Assembly: GCA_963783195.1 (NCBI GenBank)
Contig: CAWAMV010000002.1
Span: forward strand, 1-64,000
DNA from: Croceibacterium_B sp963783195
GTDB lineage: Bacteria > Pseudomonadota > Alphaproteobacteria > Sphingomonadales > Sphingomonadaceae
Direction: 5' to 3'
DNA length: 64,000 nt
Positions 27,530 to 35,864 of the stretch are shown piece by piece (position 1 is the stretch's first letter; the number at the start of each line of letters is the position of its first letter). Made by a program: the position numbers and the translations under genes. The notes beneath the pieces were generated by a model. It did no database searches, had not been told where the DNA came from, and worked only from the letters and a program-made list of their open reading frames with translations.

Positions 27530-27871
27530 ATGCAGGTCCAGTTCAATTCCGACAGTTCGGTCATGGGCACCCACAACGTCGCCGAGCGCATCGAGGCGCG
27601 GGTGCGCGAGAGGCTGGCGCGCTTCGCGGACCGGCTGTCGCGGATCGAGATCCACGTGCGGGACGAGAACGGGGCCAAGGGCGGGGCGGACGACAAGGCC
27701 TGCACCATCGAGGCCCGCCCGCGCGGCGGCCAGCCGATCGGCGTGACTGGACACGCCGCCACGGTCGACGATGCCGCGAACCGGGCGGCCGGCACGCTCG
27801 CCCAGCGCCTGGAGCGCCACTTCGGCAAGGAAGCCCGCCACGGCCACGACCCGCGGCCTGAAAAGGCGTGA
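27530..27871 (+). CDS. hpf: HPF/RaiA-type ribosome hibernation factor
   Basis: A 113-residue short-form factor that binds the 30S subunit and silences or protects ribosomes in slow growth. The family fold is seen in VRERLARFADRLSRIEIHVRDENG (in two parts) and ACTIEARPRGGQPIGVTGHA, with the DDAANRAAGTLAQRLERHFGK helix at the end. Start ATG has GAGAGGAAC upstream. Lacks the long-form C-terminal dimerisation domain. Confidence 0.88.
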   Translation: MQVQFNSDSSVMGTHNVAERIEARVRERLARFADRLSRIEIHVRDENGAKGGADDKACTIEARPRGGQPIGVTGHAATVDDAANRAAGTLAQRLERHFGKEARHGHDPRPEKA

Positions 27872-27913
27872 GGCTTGGTGGCCGGGGGCGGCGACGGCGG
27901 TCACGATCGGTGT

Positions 27914-28273
27914 TTAATCTCCAGGCCCAACTCCCGCCTTCCTCAATTCCGCCCCCAGGCGCCCGGTCAGCCAAAGCCACCACATCCTGAAATCGGCGGC
28001 GAGGCTCCACAGGGGGTAGGTGAAGGTCGCGGGGCGGTTCTTCTCGATGGTGAAGTGGGCGAGCCACGCGAAGAAATATCCTGCCAGCGGCATCGCCACG
28101 AGCCACCAGTAGCGGCCCGTCGCCAGCGCGAACGCCGCAATTCCCACCACCAGCGTCGTCCCGACGTAGTGCAGCGCGCGCGTGCGCGGGCGGGAGTGTT
28201 CGTGCAGGTAGAACGGCCAGAACTCGGCGAAGGTGGTGTGGCGGACGGCGGTTTCGGGCGTTGGCTCGGCCAT
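27914..28273 (-). CDS. DUF962 (Mpo1-like) membrane protein
   Basis: A 119-residue protein with three or four helices. Signature FAEFWPFYLHEHSRPRTRALHYVGTT (two parts: FWPFYLHEHS and TRALHYVGTT) and FFAWLAHFTIEKNRPATFTYP with conserved histidines, as in the yeast Mpo1 2-hydroxy fatty acid dioxygenase family. The start MAEPTPETAVRHTTF was preferred over one eight codons earlier. Enzyme activity of the bacterial form is inferred only. Confidence 0.82.
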   Translation of the reverse strand: MAEPTPETAVRHTTFAEFWPFYLHEHSRPRTRALHYVGTTLVVGIAAFALATGRYWWLVAMPLAGYFFAWLAHFTIEKNRPATFTYPLWSLAADFRMWWLWLTGRLGAELRKAGVGPGD

Positions 28274-28452
28274 GACGCGAGAACCTGCGCCAAACATCGC
28301 CAGGTCGCAAGGCGATGGGGCGGATCACTGGGCGTTGCACGCTCTCCGCCCCTGCTGCCTGACCTCCATTGCGGCGCAATCGCCAGCCCCCCGGCACAAA
28401 CCCCGCCCTCCGCAGTTATCGCACCGCAGCATTCCGCTGCAAGGATCGCTCC

Positions 28453-28746
28453 ATGTCGCGCACGTCTCCCCAATCCTGGCCCGAACTGGCCTTCGCAAGC
28501 TGGATGTTCATGGGGGAAGCCTCGATGGTGATCTGGCTTCGCTCGCTGCGCCTGATGATGGGCGGGCCGCTGGCGGCGCGCGAGGTGGAGCGGATGGTGG
28601 CGGAGAAGGTTGCCGCCAACCTGACTCTCGCCCCGGCGCTCATGGCCGGCGGGCTGGAGCAGAGCGCCGAGCAGGTCGGCGCCGCCGTGCTGGCGCATTA
28701 CCACAAGCCGGTGCGGGCCAACCGCAAGCGGCTCAGCCGGAGCTGA
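28453..28746 (+). CDS. Small helical protein of unknown function
   Basis: Ninety-seven residues with a hydrophobic centre (FASWMFMGEASMVIWLRSLRLMM split at EAS) followed by an amphipathic region AREVERMVAEKVAANLTLAPALMAGG and a basic end. The pattern is phasin-like (short, Ala/Met-rich, amphipathic), but no family was recognised. Start ATG follows AAGGATCG. Confidence 0.6.
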   Translation: MSRTSPQSWPELAFASWMFMGEASMVIWLRSLRLMMGGPLAAREVERMVAEKVAANLTLAPALMAGGLEQSAEQVGAAVLAHYHKPVRANRKRLSRS

Positions 28747-28762
28747 CCGGCCTGCAACGGGT

Positions 28763-29221
28763 CTAGGCTTTACCCAACCCCACCAGCACCCGGTCCAGCG
28801 CCTGGAGGAACCGCGACCGGTCCGCCTTGGCGAACGGCGCGGGGCCGCCGCCCACTCCGTCCATTCCCGCGCGCAGGTCGGCCATGATGGCGCGGGTGGC
28901 GATGGCCGCGCCGATGCTGGCGGCGTCGAATTCGCGGCCATCGTGCTTGAGCACCGTCGCGCCCGCTTTCAGGCAGCGTTCGGCCAGCAGGATGTCGCCC
29001 GTCACGACCACGCTGCACGGCCCGGCATGTTCGGCGATCCAGTCGTCGGCGGCATCGAACCCGTCGGACACCACCACCCGCCTGACCCGCTCGCTCACCG
29101 GCACGCGGAACATGGAGTTGCTGACCACGCGGACATGCGCGCCGTGGCGCTCCGCCACGCGGTAGATTTCTTCCTTCACCGGACAGGCGTCGGCATCGAC
29201 GAGGATCAGCGGCGGCTCCAT
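28763..29221 (-). CDS. YaiI/YqxD family protein (DUF188)
   Basis: A 152-residue PIN-like protein. The N-terminus ILVDADACPVKEEIYRVAERHG carries the conserved Asp pair, with VVSNSMFRVP, VVTGDILLAERCLKAGATVLKHDG and the family tail IMADLRAGMDGVGGGPAPFAKADRSRFLQALD (in pieces). Cellular role is unknown in the family. A broken second copy of its C-terminal half lies at 26098-26300. Confidence 0.9.
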   Translation of the reverse strand: MEPPLILVDADACPVKEEIYRVAERHGAHVRVVSNSMFRVPVSERVRRVVVSDGFDAADDWIAEHAGPCSVVVTGDILLAERCLKAGATVLKHDGREFDAASIGAAIATRAIMADLRAGMDGVGGGPAPFAKADRSRFLQALDRVLVGLGKA

Positions 29222-29288
29222 CGCGCGGGGTCCTACAGCTTTCCGGCTGCGCCCTCAAACGCCGGCCTGTGGGCGCCCCTCACGGCGG

Positions 29289-29423
29289 TCAGCCGTTCTT
29301 CATGTTCTCCAGCCCCTTGATCCCGCCGGGCTTGAGGCTGGGGTTGGAGGCGTTCTGCTTCGGGCCCTTGTCGGCCTTCGGCTTGCGGATTTCCTTGTTC
29401 GATTTCTTCTGACTCTTGGCCAT
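29289..29423 (-). CDS. Small basic protein
   Basis: Forty-four residues, MAKSQKKSNKEIRKPKADK followed by GPKQNASNPSLKPGGIKGLEN. Such Lys-rich micro-proteins are widespread in Alphaproteobacteria without a known role. The frame is open further upstream but codon pattern and the MAKSQKK start favour this ATG. It heads a run of small hydrophilic genes. Confidence 0.72.
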   Translation of the reverse strand: MAKSQKKSNKEIRKPKADKGPKQNASNPSLKPGGIKGLENMKNG

Positions 29424-29523
29424 CGCGATTCCACCGGGGCGGAATGCCCCGCCCAGCCCATACCCGCTGTCAGGCCGCACGCGCGCATGAAATCGGCGGG
29501 GGAGGGGCGGGCGCACGAAACTG

Positions 29524-29566
29524 CTTTCCTACAGCCCCGCACCTGTGCCTCGTCCTGCCGGATGAC
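29524..29566 (+). repeat. Conserved start-codon module, solo copy C
   Basis: Same CTTTCCTACAG-N8-CTGTGCCTC-N10-ATGAC layout as the two other copies, but without the palindrome in front. The ATG opens a 29-codon frame (29562-29651, starting MTHHSPIAPARAPQ) with a proline/alanine-rich product faintly like the N-terminus of the HTH protein at 26465. Probably a relic. The gap 29424-29701 contains nothing else I can name. Confidence 0.6.
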
Positions 29567-29701
29567 CCACCACAGCCCCATCGCGCCCGCCCGCGCACCG
29601 CAAGCGATCGCCCAGACCCCGCAACCGCGCGCAAAATCCGTCCCGGTCTAACCTTTGTCAACTTTGTTCGGGCGATCTGGGCCACGCGCCCCGCTCCCGG
29701 C

Positions 29702-29965
29702 TCAGCGGTCCTCGCTCGGTGCGTTGACGTTCTCCTGCCCCTCGACCTCGTCATCGCCGAGCTGCCCGTAGCCGTGATAGGCGGCGTTCGACTGGCCGCC
29801 GTGGAAGTCCTTCGTGCCCTGGCCCTCCGGCCCCGTCGGCCCGCCGCCGCCGGCGCCGCGCTTGTTGCGCGGGACCAGGCCGTCGTTCGAGCCTGCGGCA
29901 TCGCGCGGGCCTTCGCGCTGGTCCTTGTCGGGCATTGCTGGGGTGCGAACCTTCTTGTCGGCCAT
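29702..29965 (-). CDS. Small hydrophilic, Gly/Asp-rich protein
   Basis: Eighty-seven residues without hydrophobic segments: MADKKVRTPAMPDKDQREG, a Gly-rich middle (GAGGGGPTGPEGQGTKDFHGG) and an acidic end. Looks intrinsically disordered. No family recognised; neighbours of similar kind suggest a stress or desiccation setting, which is inference. Confidence 0.6.
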   Translation of the reverse strand: MADKKVRTPAMPDKDQREGPRDAAGSNDGLVPRNKRGAGGGGPTGPEGQGTKDFHGGQSNAAYHGYGQLGDDEVEGQENVNAPSEDR

Positions 29966-30114
29966 GGCGTCAGTCCTCGTGCTACGGGTGTGCCTCTGGA
30001 ATAGGAAATCCCGCCGCGCCCGCCCGTTCCGGGCAATGTGCGCCCGATGTGCGGCGCAGGTCCGGGGAACAACTCGGAATCCGGTTGATTCGTTGAGGGA
30101 AAGGAGAATTCATC

Positions 30115-30309
30115 ATGGCGACCAACACTGGCGAGGGCCACCGCACCGGATCGGTCGACGACCGCACCCAGGTGAAGAACCCGGCAACTGGCAAATGGAT
30201 CAAGCGCGACCGCTCCGACGGCGGGGCGGGCGGCGAGTTCATGGACGTGAAGAGCGACGGGACGCCGTTCAAGGGCGTGGCGAAGGAGCCTGACGGCCGG
30301 CGTAGCTGA
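30115..30309 (+). CDS. Small hydrophilic protein
   Basis: Sixty-four residues, polar and Gly/Asp/Lys-rich (MATNTGEGHRTGSVDDRTQ, NPATGKWIKRDRSDGG, FMDVKSDGTPFKGVAKE). A good ribosome site AAGGAGAA precedes the ATG. The repeated DxxTxxF/KG style resembles small alphaproteobacterial stress proteins, without firm assignment. Confidence 0.68.
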   Translation: MATNTGEGHRTGSVDDRTQVKNPATGKWIKRDRSDGGAGGEFMDVKSDGTPFKGVAKEPDGRRS

Positions 30310-30393
30310 GCGGGCGGCCCGGGCTGGGGCGTCCGGCTGGGGCTGGCCGGGCTGGGGCTGGTCGGGCGCGGCTGTTGGCGATATGCGCCGGCC

Positions 30394-31134
30394 ATGCAGT
30401 TCAACCCCGACCTCGACCTCGAACCCCTCGCCGCCGAACTGGCCCGCGACCGCCGCCTGCAGGTGCGCGATCTCTTCGCCGAACCGGACGCCAACGCGAT
30501 CCACGCGCAACTGGCGGAAAACGTCCCCTGGTCGATCGTCCACAACGAAGGCGACAGGGTCCGCAGGTGGTCGGCGGAAGACCTCGCGCGGATGGGGCCG
30601 CAGGTGGTGGAGGAGATGTTCGCCCAGGTCGTCGAACAGGCGCGCACGGGGTATCAGTTCCTCTACGGCTCGTACTCGCTGGACGGGGCCTATTTCGCCG
30701 AAAACGAGCTGAGGCTGCCGATCCTCAAGTTCTTCGAGTTTCTTAACTCCCGGCCGTCGCTCGACTGGTTCCGCCGGCTGACCGGCCGCGACGATGTGCG
30801 CTGGATGGATTTGCAGGCGACGCTGTACCAGGCGGGTCATTTCCTCAAATCGCACACCGATCGCGACGACGCCGGAACGCGGATCGCCGCCTACGTGCTC
30901 AACTTCACCCCGCTGTGGGAGCGCGACTGGGGCGGCTATCTGGAGTTCTACAACGCGAACCACGACATCGAGCTGGCGTTGCGACCGATCTTCAACGCGA
31001 TGAACATCTTCCTGGTGCCGATGGATCATGCCGTGGGCATCGTCGCCCCCTTCGCCAACGCCAGCCGCCTGTCGATCACCGGCTGGCTGCGAAGCGACGA
31101 GCCGCCGGGGGAATTCGGCAAGTTCCGCCTCTAG
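30394..31134 (+). CDS. 2-oxoglutarate/Fe(II)-dependent oxygenase
   Basis: A 246-residue dioxygenase. The metal triad is visible as H154-x-D156 (FLKSHTDRDD) and H212 (VPMDHAVGIV), with R225 (ASRLSITGWLR) positioned to bind 2-oxoglutarate, as in prolyl-4-hydroxylase-like enzymes. N-terminal ~100 residues are helical. Protein hydroxylation is the common family role; the target is unknown. Its TAG stop shares a CTAG palindrome with the gene on the other strand. Confidence 0.86.
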   Translation: MQFNPDLDLEPLAAELARDRRLQVRDLFAEPDANAIHAQLAENVPWSIVHNEGDRVRRWSAEDLARMGPQVVEEMFAQVVEQARTGYQFLYGSYSLDGAYFAENELRLPILKFFEFLNSRPSLDWFRRLTGRDDVRWMDLQATLYQAGHFLKSHTDRDDAGTRIAAYVLNFTPLWERDWGGYLEFYNANHDIELALRPIFNAMNIFLVPMDHAVGIVAPFANASRLSITGWLRSDEPPGEFGKFRL

Positions 31135-31616
31135 AACGCTTCGGTTTCGAATGCCGGCACGGGAGCGGGGGCGGTTTCGCCTTCGCTTTCGTCGGGCGGG
31201 GCGCTGTCTGGTTCGGCCCGGCCGGCGGCCGCCAACGCGTCTTCCGCCGCTGCTTCGGCTCGCTGGCCGATCGCTTCGATGGGGCCGGCGCGATGAACTT
31301 CGGGACCCGGCGCCACTTCCATGTCGACGTCTTGCGTCGAATTGGCGACCGAATAGGTCGGCTCGCCCTGGTCCGGCCAGGAATAAGCCGAATAATCGAG
31401 GTTGGGACGGTAGGAATAACGATCAGGGGTCAGGTCCTGCGGGCCCCCTTCATAGAAGGGACGCGGGGGATCGATCCTGTCCCGCGCCTCCGCGACGGAC
31501 GCAGGCCAGTAGTCTTCGGCGTTCTGGATCATCACCGGACGAGTGGCGGCACCCGCCGCCATACCGATCAGGAGACCGGCCGGGACGATCAGGGCGGCAG
31601 CTTTCCAGGCCTTCAT
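31131..31616 (-). CDS. Secreted or membrane-anchored acidic protein
   Basis: About 161 residues. Start ATG at 31616 gives MKAWKAAALIVPAGLLIGMAAGAATRP, a signal peptide or single anchor. The remainder is polar with Pro/Tyr-rich DRYSYRPNLDYSAYSWPDQGEPTYS (in parts) and an acidic Ala-rich tail EAAAEDALAAAGRAEPDSAPP. No family recognised. Two further in-frame starts upstream are possible. Confidence 0.68.
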   Translation of the reverse strand: MKAWKAAALIVPAGLLIGMAAGAATRPVMIQNAEDYWPASVAEARDRIDPPRPFYEGGPQDLTPDRYSYRPNLDYSAYSWPDQGEPTYSVANSTQDVDMEVAPGPEVHRAGPIEAIGQRAEAAAEDALAAAGRAEPDSAPPDESEGETAPAPVPAFETEAF

Positions 31617-31745
31617 TCTTGCGACTCCAATGCCCCTTCTCATCGTAAAAATGCCTTGTCGGGAAACCGGTTCCGACACGCCCCTTTCGCGCTGGCCTTT
31701 CTCGCAGGCCTTTCGCGCAGGCGCAGCAAGCCCTAGCTAGGCGTC

Positions 31746-32183
31746 ATGAGACTGCTCCTTCCCCTCTCCGCCGCGCTGCTGGCCCTTGCCGCCTGCTCGC
31801 AATCTTCGGATGGTTCTGTTCCCGGCAACGGCGACGACCACGCTCCCTTCTCGGGGATCACGACGGAAGAAACGGTCCACTTCACCGGGACGGAGCCGTT
31901 CTGGGGAGGAGAGTCTTCCGGCCAGACGCTGACCTATTCGACGCCGGAGAACCAGGACGGCGCGACCATCGCTGTCGAGCGTTTCGCCGGGCGCAATGGC
32001 GTCTCGCTTTCGGGTGAACTCGACGGCCAGCCTTTCGTCATGGCGGTCACGCCCGGCGAATGCAGCGACGGGATGAGCGACCGCACCTATCCCTTTACGG
32101 TCACGCTCCAGGTTCGCGGCGAGCAGCGCAACGGATGTGCGTGGACCGACCGGACGGGTTTCAGCAAGCCGCAGCAGCCATGA
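31746..32183 (+). CDS. Lipoprotein, COG3650-like
   Basis: A 145-residue lipoprotein with lipobox LLALAAC. The mature part has the FTGTEPFWGGE block, VERFAGRNGVSLSGELDGQPFVMAVTPGECSDGMSDRTYPFTVTL in pieces, and a C-terminal CAW, as in the COG3650 family of predicted outer-membrane-side lipoproteins. The pair of cysteines near CSDGMSDR and CAW may form a disulphide. Its stop overlaps the downstream dioxygenase start (ATGA). Confidence 0.78.
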   Translation: MRLLLPLSAALLALAACSQSSDGSVPGNGDDHAPFSGITTEETVHFTGTEPFWGGESSGQTLTYSTPENQDGATIAVERFAGRNGVSLSGELDGQPFVMAVTPGECSDGMSDRTYPFTVTLQVRGEQRNGCAWTDRTGFSKPQQP

Positions 32184-32983
32184 CCTCCAAGCCCGCGCGC
32201 CAACCTGCGCTCTTCATTCCGCACGGCGGCGGTCCATGGCCCTGGGTGCCGCAGATGCGGCAGTCGTTTCTCGGGCTCGAGGCCTATCTGAAGGCCTTGC
32301 CCGCCACCCTGCCCGAGCCGCCCCGGGCCATCCTCGTCATCTCGGGCCACTGGGAGGAGGACGCGTTCACCTTCACCGGCACGGCGGAGGCGCAGGATCT
32401 GGAATTCGACTACTACGGTTTTCCTCCCGAAACCTACAGGTTGCGCTGGCCCGCGCCCGGCGCGCCGGAGCTGGTCGAGCGGGCAGAACGCCTGATCGCA
32501 GGCGCCGGGTTGCCGAGCGCAATCGATCCCTCCCGCCGGCTCGATCATGGGGTCTTCGTGCCGCTGGCCGTCGCCTGGCCGAAAGCAGACGTGCCCCTGA
32601 TCCAGATGAGCCTGCACGCCTCGTTCGATCCCGCGCTGCATATCGCCGCCGGGCGTGCACTGGCAACGCTGCGCGACGAGGGCATACTGATCCTCGGCTC
32701 GGGAATGAGCTTCCACAACCTGCGCGCCTACGGCCACCCTGCGGTGCGCGAACCCTCGGCAGAGTTCGACCGCTGGCTGACTGCTGCGGCCGCTGCCCCG
32801 GGCCCGGAACGTGCGGACCTTCTGGCGCACTGGGCGGAGGCGCCGCACGCCTTGCTGAGCCATCCCCGGCCCGAACACTTGTTGCCGCTGATGGTCGCCG
32901 CCGGCGCCTCCGACGAGCCAGGGACACACGACTTCGGCGAGGAAATGATGGGAACTGCGATTTCCGGCTATCGCTTCGCCTGA
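32180..32983 (+). CDS. LigB/DODA-family extradiol dioxygenase
   Basis: A 267-residue class III extradiol ring-cleaving enzyme of the 4,5-DOPA dioxygenase type. Metal-binding His are expected in LFIPHGGGPWPW (residue ~15), ISGHWEEDAFTF (~57) and GSGMSFHNLRAYGH, plus DHGVFVPL. Natural substrate unknown; bacterial YgiD-like members act on catecholic compounds. Overlaps the lipoprotein gene upstream. Confidence 0.86.
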   Translation: MTSKPARQPALFIPHGGGPWPWVPQMRQSFLGLEAYLKALPATLPEPPRAILVISGHWEEDAFTFTGTAEAQDLEFDYYGFPPETYRLRWPAPGAPELVERAERLIAGAGLPSAIDPSRRLDHGVFVPLAVAWPKADVPLIQMSLHASFDPALHIAAGRALATLRDEGILILGSGMSFHNLRAYGHPAVREPSAEFDRWLTAAAAAPGPERADLLAHWAEAPHALLSHPRPEHLLPLMVAAGASDEPGTHDFGEEMMGTAISGYRFA

Positions 32984-33080
32984 TTAACCACCGCCCTGCA
33001 ATGTCCCGTTTCCGGACGGGGATGAAATCGGCCATTTCGAGTGATTTTCCGTTTACCCTGCCGGGCCTATTTCCGCGCGC

Positions 33081-33942
33081 ATGGAACAGCCCGCCTTCAC
33101 CCCTGCAGCGCTCGCCGATCTGGCATCCGCCTATCCGCTCGTGCCCACGCGCCTGACGCACCAGATCTCGCAGCACCCGTTGCTGCAACTCGATGCCCTG
33201 GCCCAACTCGCGGACCGGCTGCGGCCCGACACGCTCGAACACAACGCGGCCGTGGGCCTCACGCTAGGCATCACCAATGACGAGACCCCGTCCAACGGCA
33301 TGGGGGTGCGCGAAACGATCGAGCGGATCGAGGAATGCGGCTCGTGGGTATTGCTCAAGTATATCGAACAGGACCCGGCCTACGCGACGCTGATGCGCGA
33401 TGTCCTGTGCCGAGATCGAGCCGCTCGTTGCACGCAGGACCGGGGCGATGTTCCGCTTCGAAGGGTTCATCTTCGTTTCCAGCCCGGAAGCGGTCACGCC
33501 GCTCCACTTCGACCCGGAGTACAACATCCTGTTCCAGGCCCGTGGCTCCAAGACGATGACGCTGTTTCCCACGGCAGACCCGGACATCATCGGCGATCCG
33601 TTCTTCGAGCAGTACTTCGCCGGCGGTCCGCGCAACCTGCCCTGGAAGGACGAATGGGCCGCGCGCGGGAAAGCCGTCCGTATCGATCCCGGCGAGGCGA
33701 TCTTCGTGCCGATCCTGGCCCCGCATCACGTCAAGGTGCACGGCGAGGTGTCGATCTCGCTCTCGCTCACGTGGCGCAGCGAATGGTCGTGCCATCACGC
33801 CGACGCCTGCCGCTTCAATCGCCGCCTGCGCCAGATGGGCCTGCGTCCCGCTTCGCCGCGGCTTTATCCGCAGGACAATCGAGCCAAGTCCTACTCGCAC
33901 CGCGCCTTGAGCAGAATCGAGCGGCTGGTCGGGGTCGGCTGA
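33081..33942 (+). CDS. Cupin/JmjC-like (cupin_8) protein; frame broken near 33407
   Basis: About 286 residues after removing one base near 33407 (LMRDVL to AEIEPLVARRTGAM). The cupin core has the H-x-D metal pair in TPLHFDPEYNILFQARGSKTM (in two parts), the spacer FPTADPDIIGDPFFEQYF, and the distal histidine in VPILAPHHVKVHG. This is the layout of Fe(II)/2-oxoglutarate JmjC-type hydroxylases. As printed, each half alone is a fragment. Substrate unknown. Confidence 0.8.
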
Positions 33943-33982
33943 TCGTGGGGAACCGCCTGCCGGCCTGCACGCTGGTAGGGTG

Positions 33983-34646
33983 ATGAAATTATCGACGTTT
34001 GCGGCCCTTGCCGCGGTCGCATGCACCGGCGCCTGCGAGCCTGCAGGCGAACCCGACCCGCCGCCCGTCACTCCGCAGACGAGCGCGGCGGTGGGTATCG
34101 AACCTATGGCGGAGGCCACTCCATCGGCTTCGGCCACCCGCCGTGCACCGCAGCCGGTCGATGCCCGAACTCAACTGGCGGCCGAGGCGTTGGTCCTGGC
34201 CGAATGGGCCAAGGCCGACAACCGGGCAAGCTGTGCACCTCTTTCGTTCGCTTCGACCGGCCAAGCGCGCGGCGCTCCGCGTTCGGCCAACTTTGCAGGT
34301 GGCTGGGCGATCGCCTTCGACCTGCCTCATCTGCGCAGTGCCTATGGCGTCGCGGGCACCGCCGTGCAGTCGGGCGAAGAGCCGCCGAGCGACATCGACC
34401 GCACCGCGCTAATGGAGCGATGGCCCTACTTTCGCGAGCTCGACCACCTTCCCGCGCCGGCCTTCGCCGGCTATGGCGTGGAGGGCGCGACGCCCTTATC
34501 CGCCGGACAATTCCTCCGGCCGGGGGATCAACTCGCTGGCGTACGTGCGAGTCGGCAAGCAACGCTGCCTTTACAACGTCTGGAGCAGACTGGGTCGGCA
34601 GCATCTCGAGACGCTGCTCGAAGCGCTGCGCCTGATTCCGACCTGA
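33983..34646 (+). CDS. Secreted protein of unknown function; frame broken near 34523
   Basis: About 220 residues after correction. MKLSTFAALAAVACTGACEP is a signal peptide, possibly with a lipobox at TGAC. A Pro/Thr/Ala-rich linker leads to CAPLSFASTGQARGAPRSANFAGGWAIAFDLPHLRSAYGVAG (in parts). The end INSLAYVRVGKQRCLYNVWSRLGRQHLETLLEALRLI lies in another frame; one missing or extra G in the GGGGG run at 34521-34525 explains it. No family recognised. Confidence 0.65.
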
Positions 34647-34739
34647 GGCAACGCACTGCGCGTGGTGGAAAATACCCCGCAGGCGCGGTTGCGTCGCCCC
34701 GGCGTTCCTCCTAGTTCCATCCGTAAATCCGGAGAAATC

Positions 34740-35351
34740 ATGCTCGAACACGTACCCGCCTGGCTCGGCAAGGCCCTCAAGAACGTCCGCGCAGGACATG
34801 GTAAGCTCGCAATCGCCAAGCTCGGCGGCGAAGGCGTCATTGGCAAGGGGGGCTTCACGCTCACCTCTGCCGCTTTCGGGGACGGCGAAAAGCTCGACCC
34901 CTGTTTTACCGCCGACGAGGAAGACGCCGTCGCCCCGCCGCTCGAATGGACCGCGCCGCCCGCAGGGGCGATGGAGCTCGTCTTGATCGTCGAAGATCCC
35001 GACGCTCCTTCGCCGGAGCCGTTCTGTCACTGGCTGGTGTGGGGGCTGCGCGCGCAGCAGGGCAAGTTACTCGAAGGCGAAGTGCCGCCGCGAGTGGGCA
35101 AGAACAGCTTTCAGAACTCCGAATGGCTCCTGCCCGATCCCCCCACCGGGCACGGTGCGCACGACTATGTCTTCCAGCTTTTCGCCGTCGACGAGGGGAT
35201 CGCCCTGATGCCCGGTGCCGGGCGAGGCGAACTCATGTCGGCGCTCGAAGGCCACGTTATCGCTGCCGCCGTGCTTACGGGAACTTACGAACGAAACGAA
35301 AATGGGGATGAATTGGAAGAGGAGTGGGACGATACGGATGAAATCGACTAG
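34740..35351 (+). CDS. YbhB/YbcL-type (PEBP, Raf kinase inhibitor-like) protein
   Basis: A 203-residue PEBP-fold protein. Signature elements: FTLTSAAFGDGEKLD, WTAPPAGAMELVLIVEDPDAPSPEPFCHWLVWGL (in two parts) with the D-P-D and C-H-W pocket, then GKNSFQNSEWLLPDPPTGHGAHDYVFQLFA. Bacterial members bind small anionic ligands; function unclear. It has an unusually acidic tail DELEEEWDDTDEID. No signal peptide. Confidence 0.88.
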   Translation: MLEHVPAWLGKALKNVRAGHGKLAIAKLGGEGVIGKGGFTLTSAAFGDGEKLDPCFTADEEDAVAPPLEWTAPPAGAMELVLIVEDPDAPSPEPFCHWLVWGLRAQQGKLLEGEVPPRVGKNSFQNSEWLLPDPPTGHGAHDYVFQLFAVDEGIALMPGAGRGELMSALEGHVIAAAVLTGTYERNENGDELEEEWDDTDEID

Positions 35352-35389
35352 GACCCTGCCACCGAATTTTTAACTGAAAGGACAGGCCC

Positions 35390-35638
35390 ATGGCCAAGAA
35401 CAATGCACTCCAGAAGCCGGTGAACCTCTCGCCGGAACTCGAAGCCGTCGTGGGCAAGGGCCCGATGACCCGCGCGCAGGTTACCAGCAAGGTGTGGGAC
35501 CACATCAAGAGCAACAACCTTCAGGACAGCCAGGACAGGCGCATGATCAACCCCGACGCCAAGCTCGGCGCGGTGATCGGCAAGGACCAGATCTCGATGT
35601 TCAAGATGACTGGCGCTGTCTCGAAGCACATGAGCTGA
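35390..35638 (+). CDS. SWIB/MDM2 domain protein
   Basis: An 82-residue single SWIB domain: PVNLSPELEAVVGKGPMTRAQVTSKVWDHIKSNNLQD (in parts), MINPDAKLGAVIG and ISMFKMTGAVSKHM. Small stand-alone SWIB proteins occur in chlamydiae, plants and many Alphaproteobacteria; a link to DNA topology has been proposed elsewhere. AAAGGACA precedes the ATG. Followed by a clear terminator. Confidence 0.9.
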   Translation: MAKNNALQKPVNLSPELEAVVGKGPMTRAQVTSKVWDHIKSNNLQDSQDRRMINPDAKLGAVIGKDQISMFKMTGAVSKHMS

Positions 35639-35683
35639 GATACGGGTCCGGGCTGACGAGCCCGGGGTCGGATAGAAATAGGG

Positions 35684-35726
35684 ACGGGCGGGGAGCGGAG
35701 AGGCTGCCCGCCCGTTTTGTTTTTTC
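35684..35726 (+). terminator. Rho-independent terminator
   Basis: Stem ACGGGCGGG (35684-35692) / CCCGCCCGT (35707-35715) with a 14-base loop and a T-rich tail TTTTGTTTTTT. It ends the SWIB transcript. Confidence 0.88.
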
Positions 35727-35864
35727 GGGATCGCCTGCGCTTTCGGATATGCGAACATTTCACGCTGGCGGACAATTTGACTTGTCGCAATGCGCGGCCG
35801 CGTGGCATTAGGCAGGCAATCGGCGGCCCCGGAAAGCGGCCGCACAGGAAGAGAGGTTCCAGCC

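Noticed and set aside
30050..30114. An EcfG promoter before the small hydrophilic gene at 30115
   Set aside because: GGAAC and CGTT are both present, but 20 bases lie between them, outside the 16-17 base spacing.
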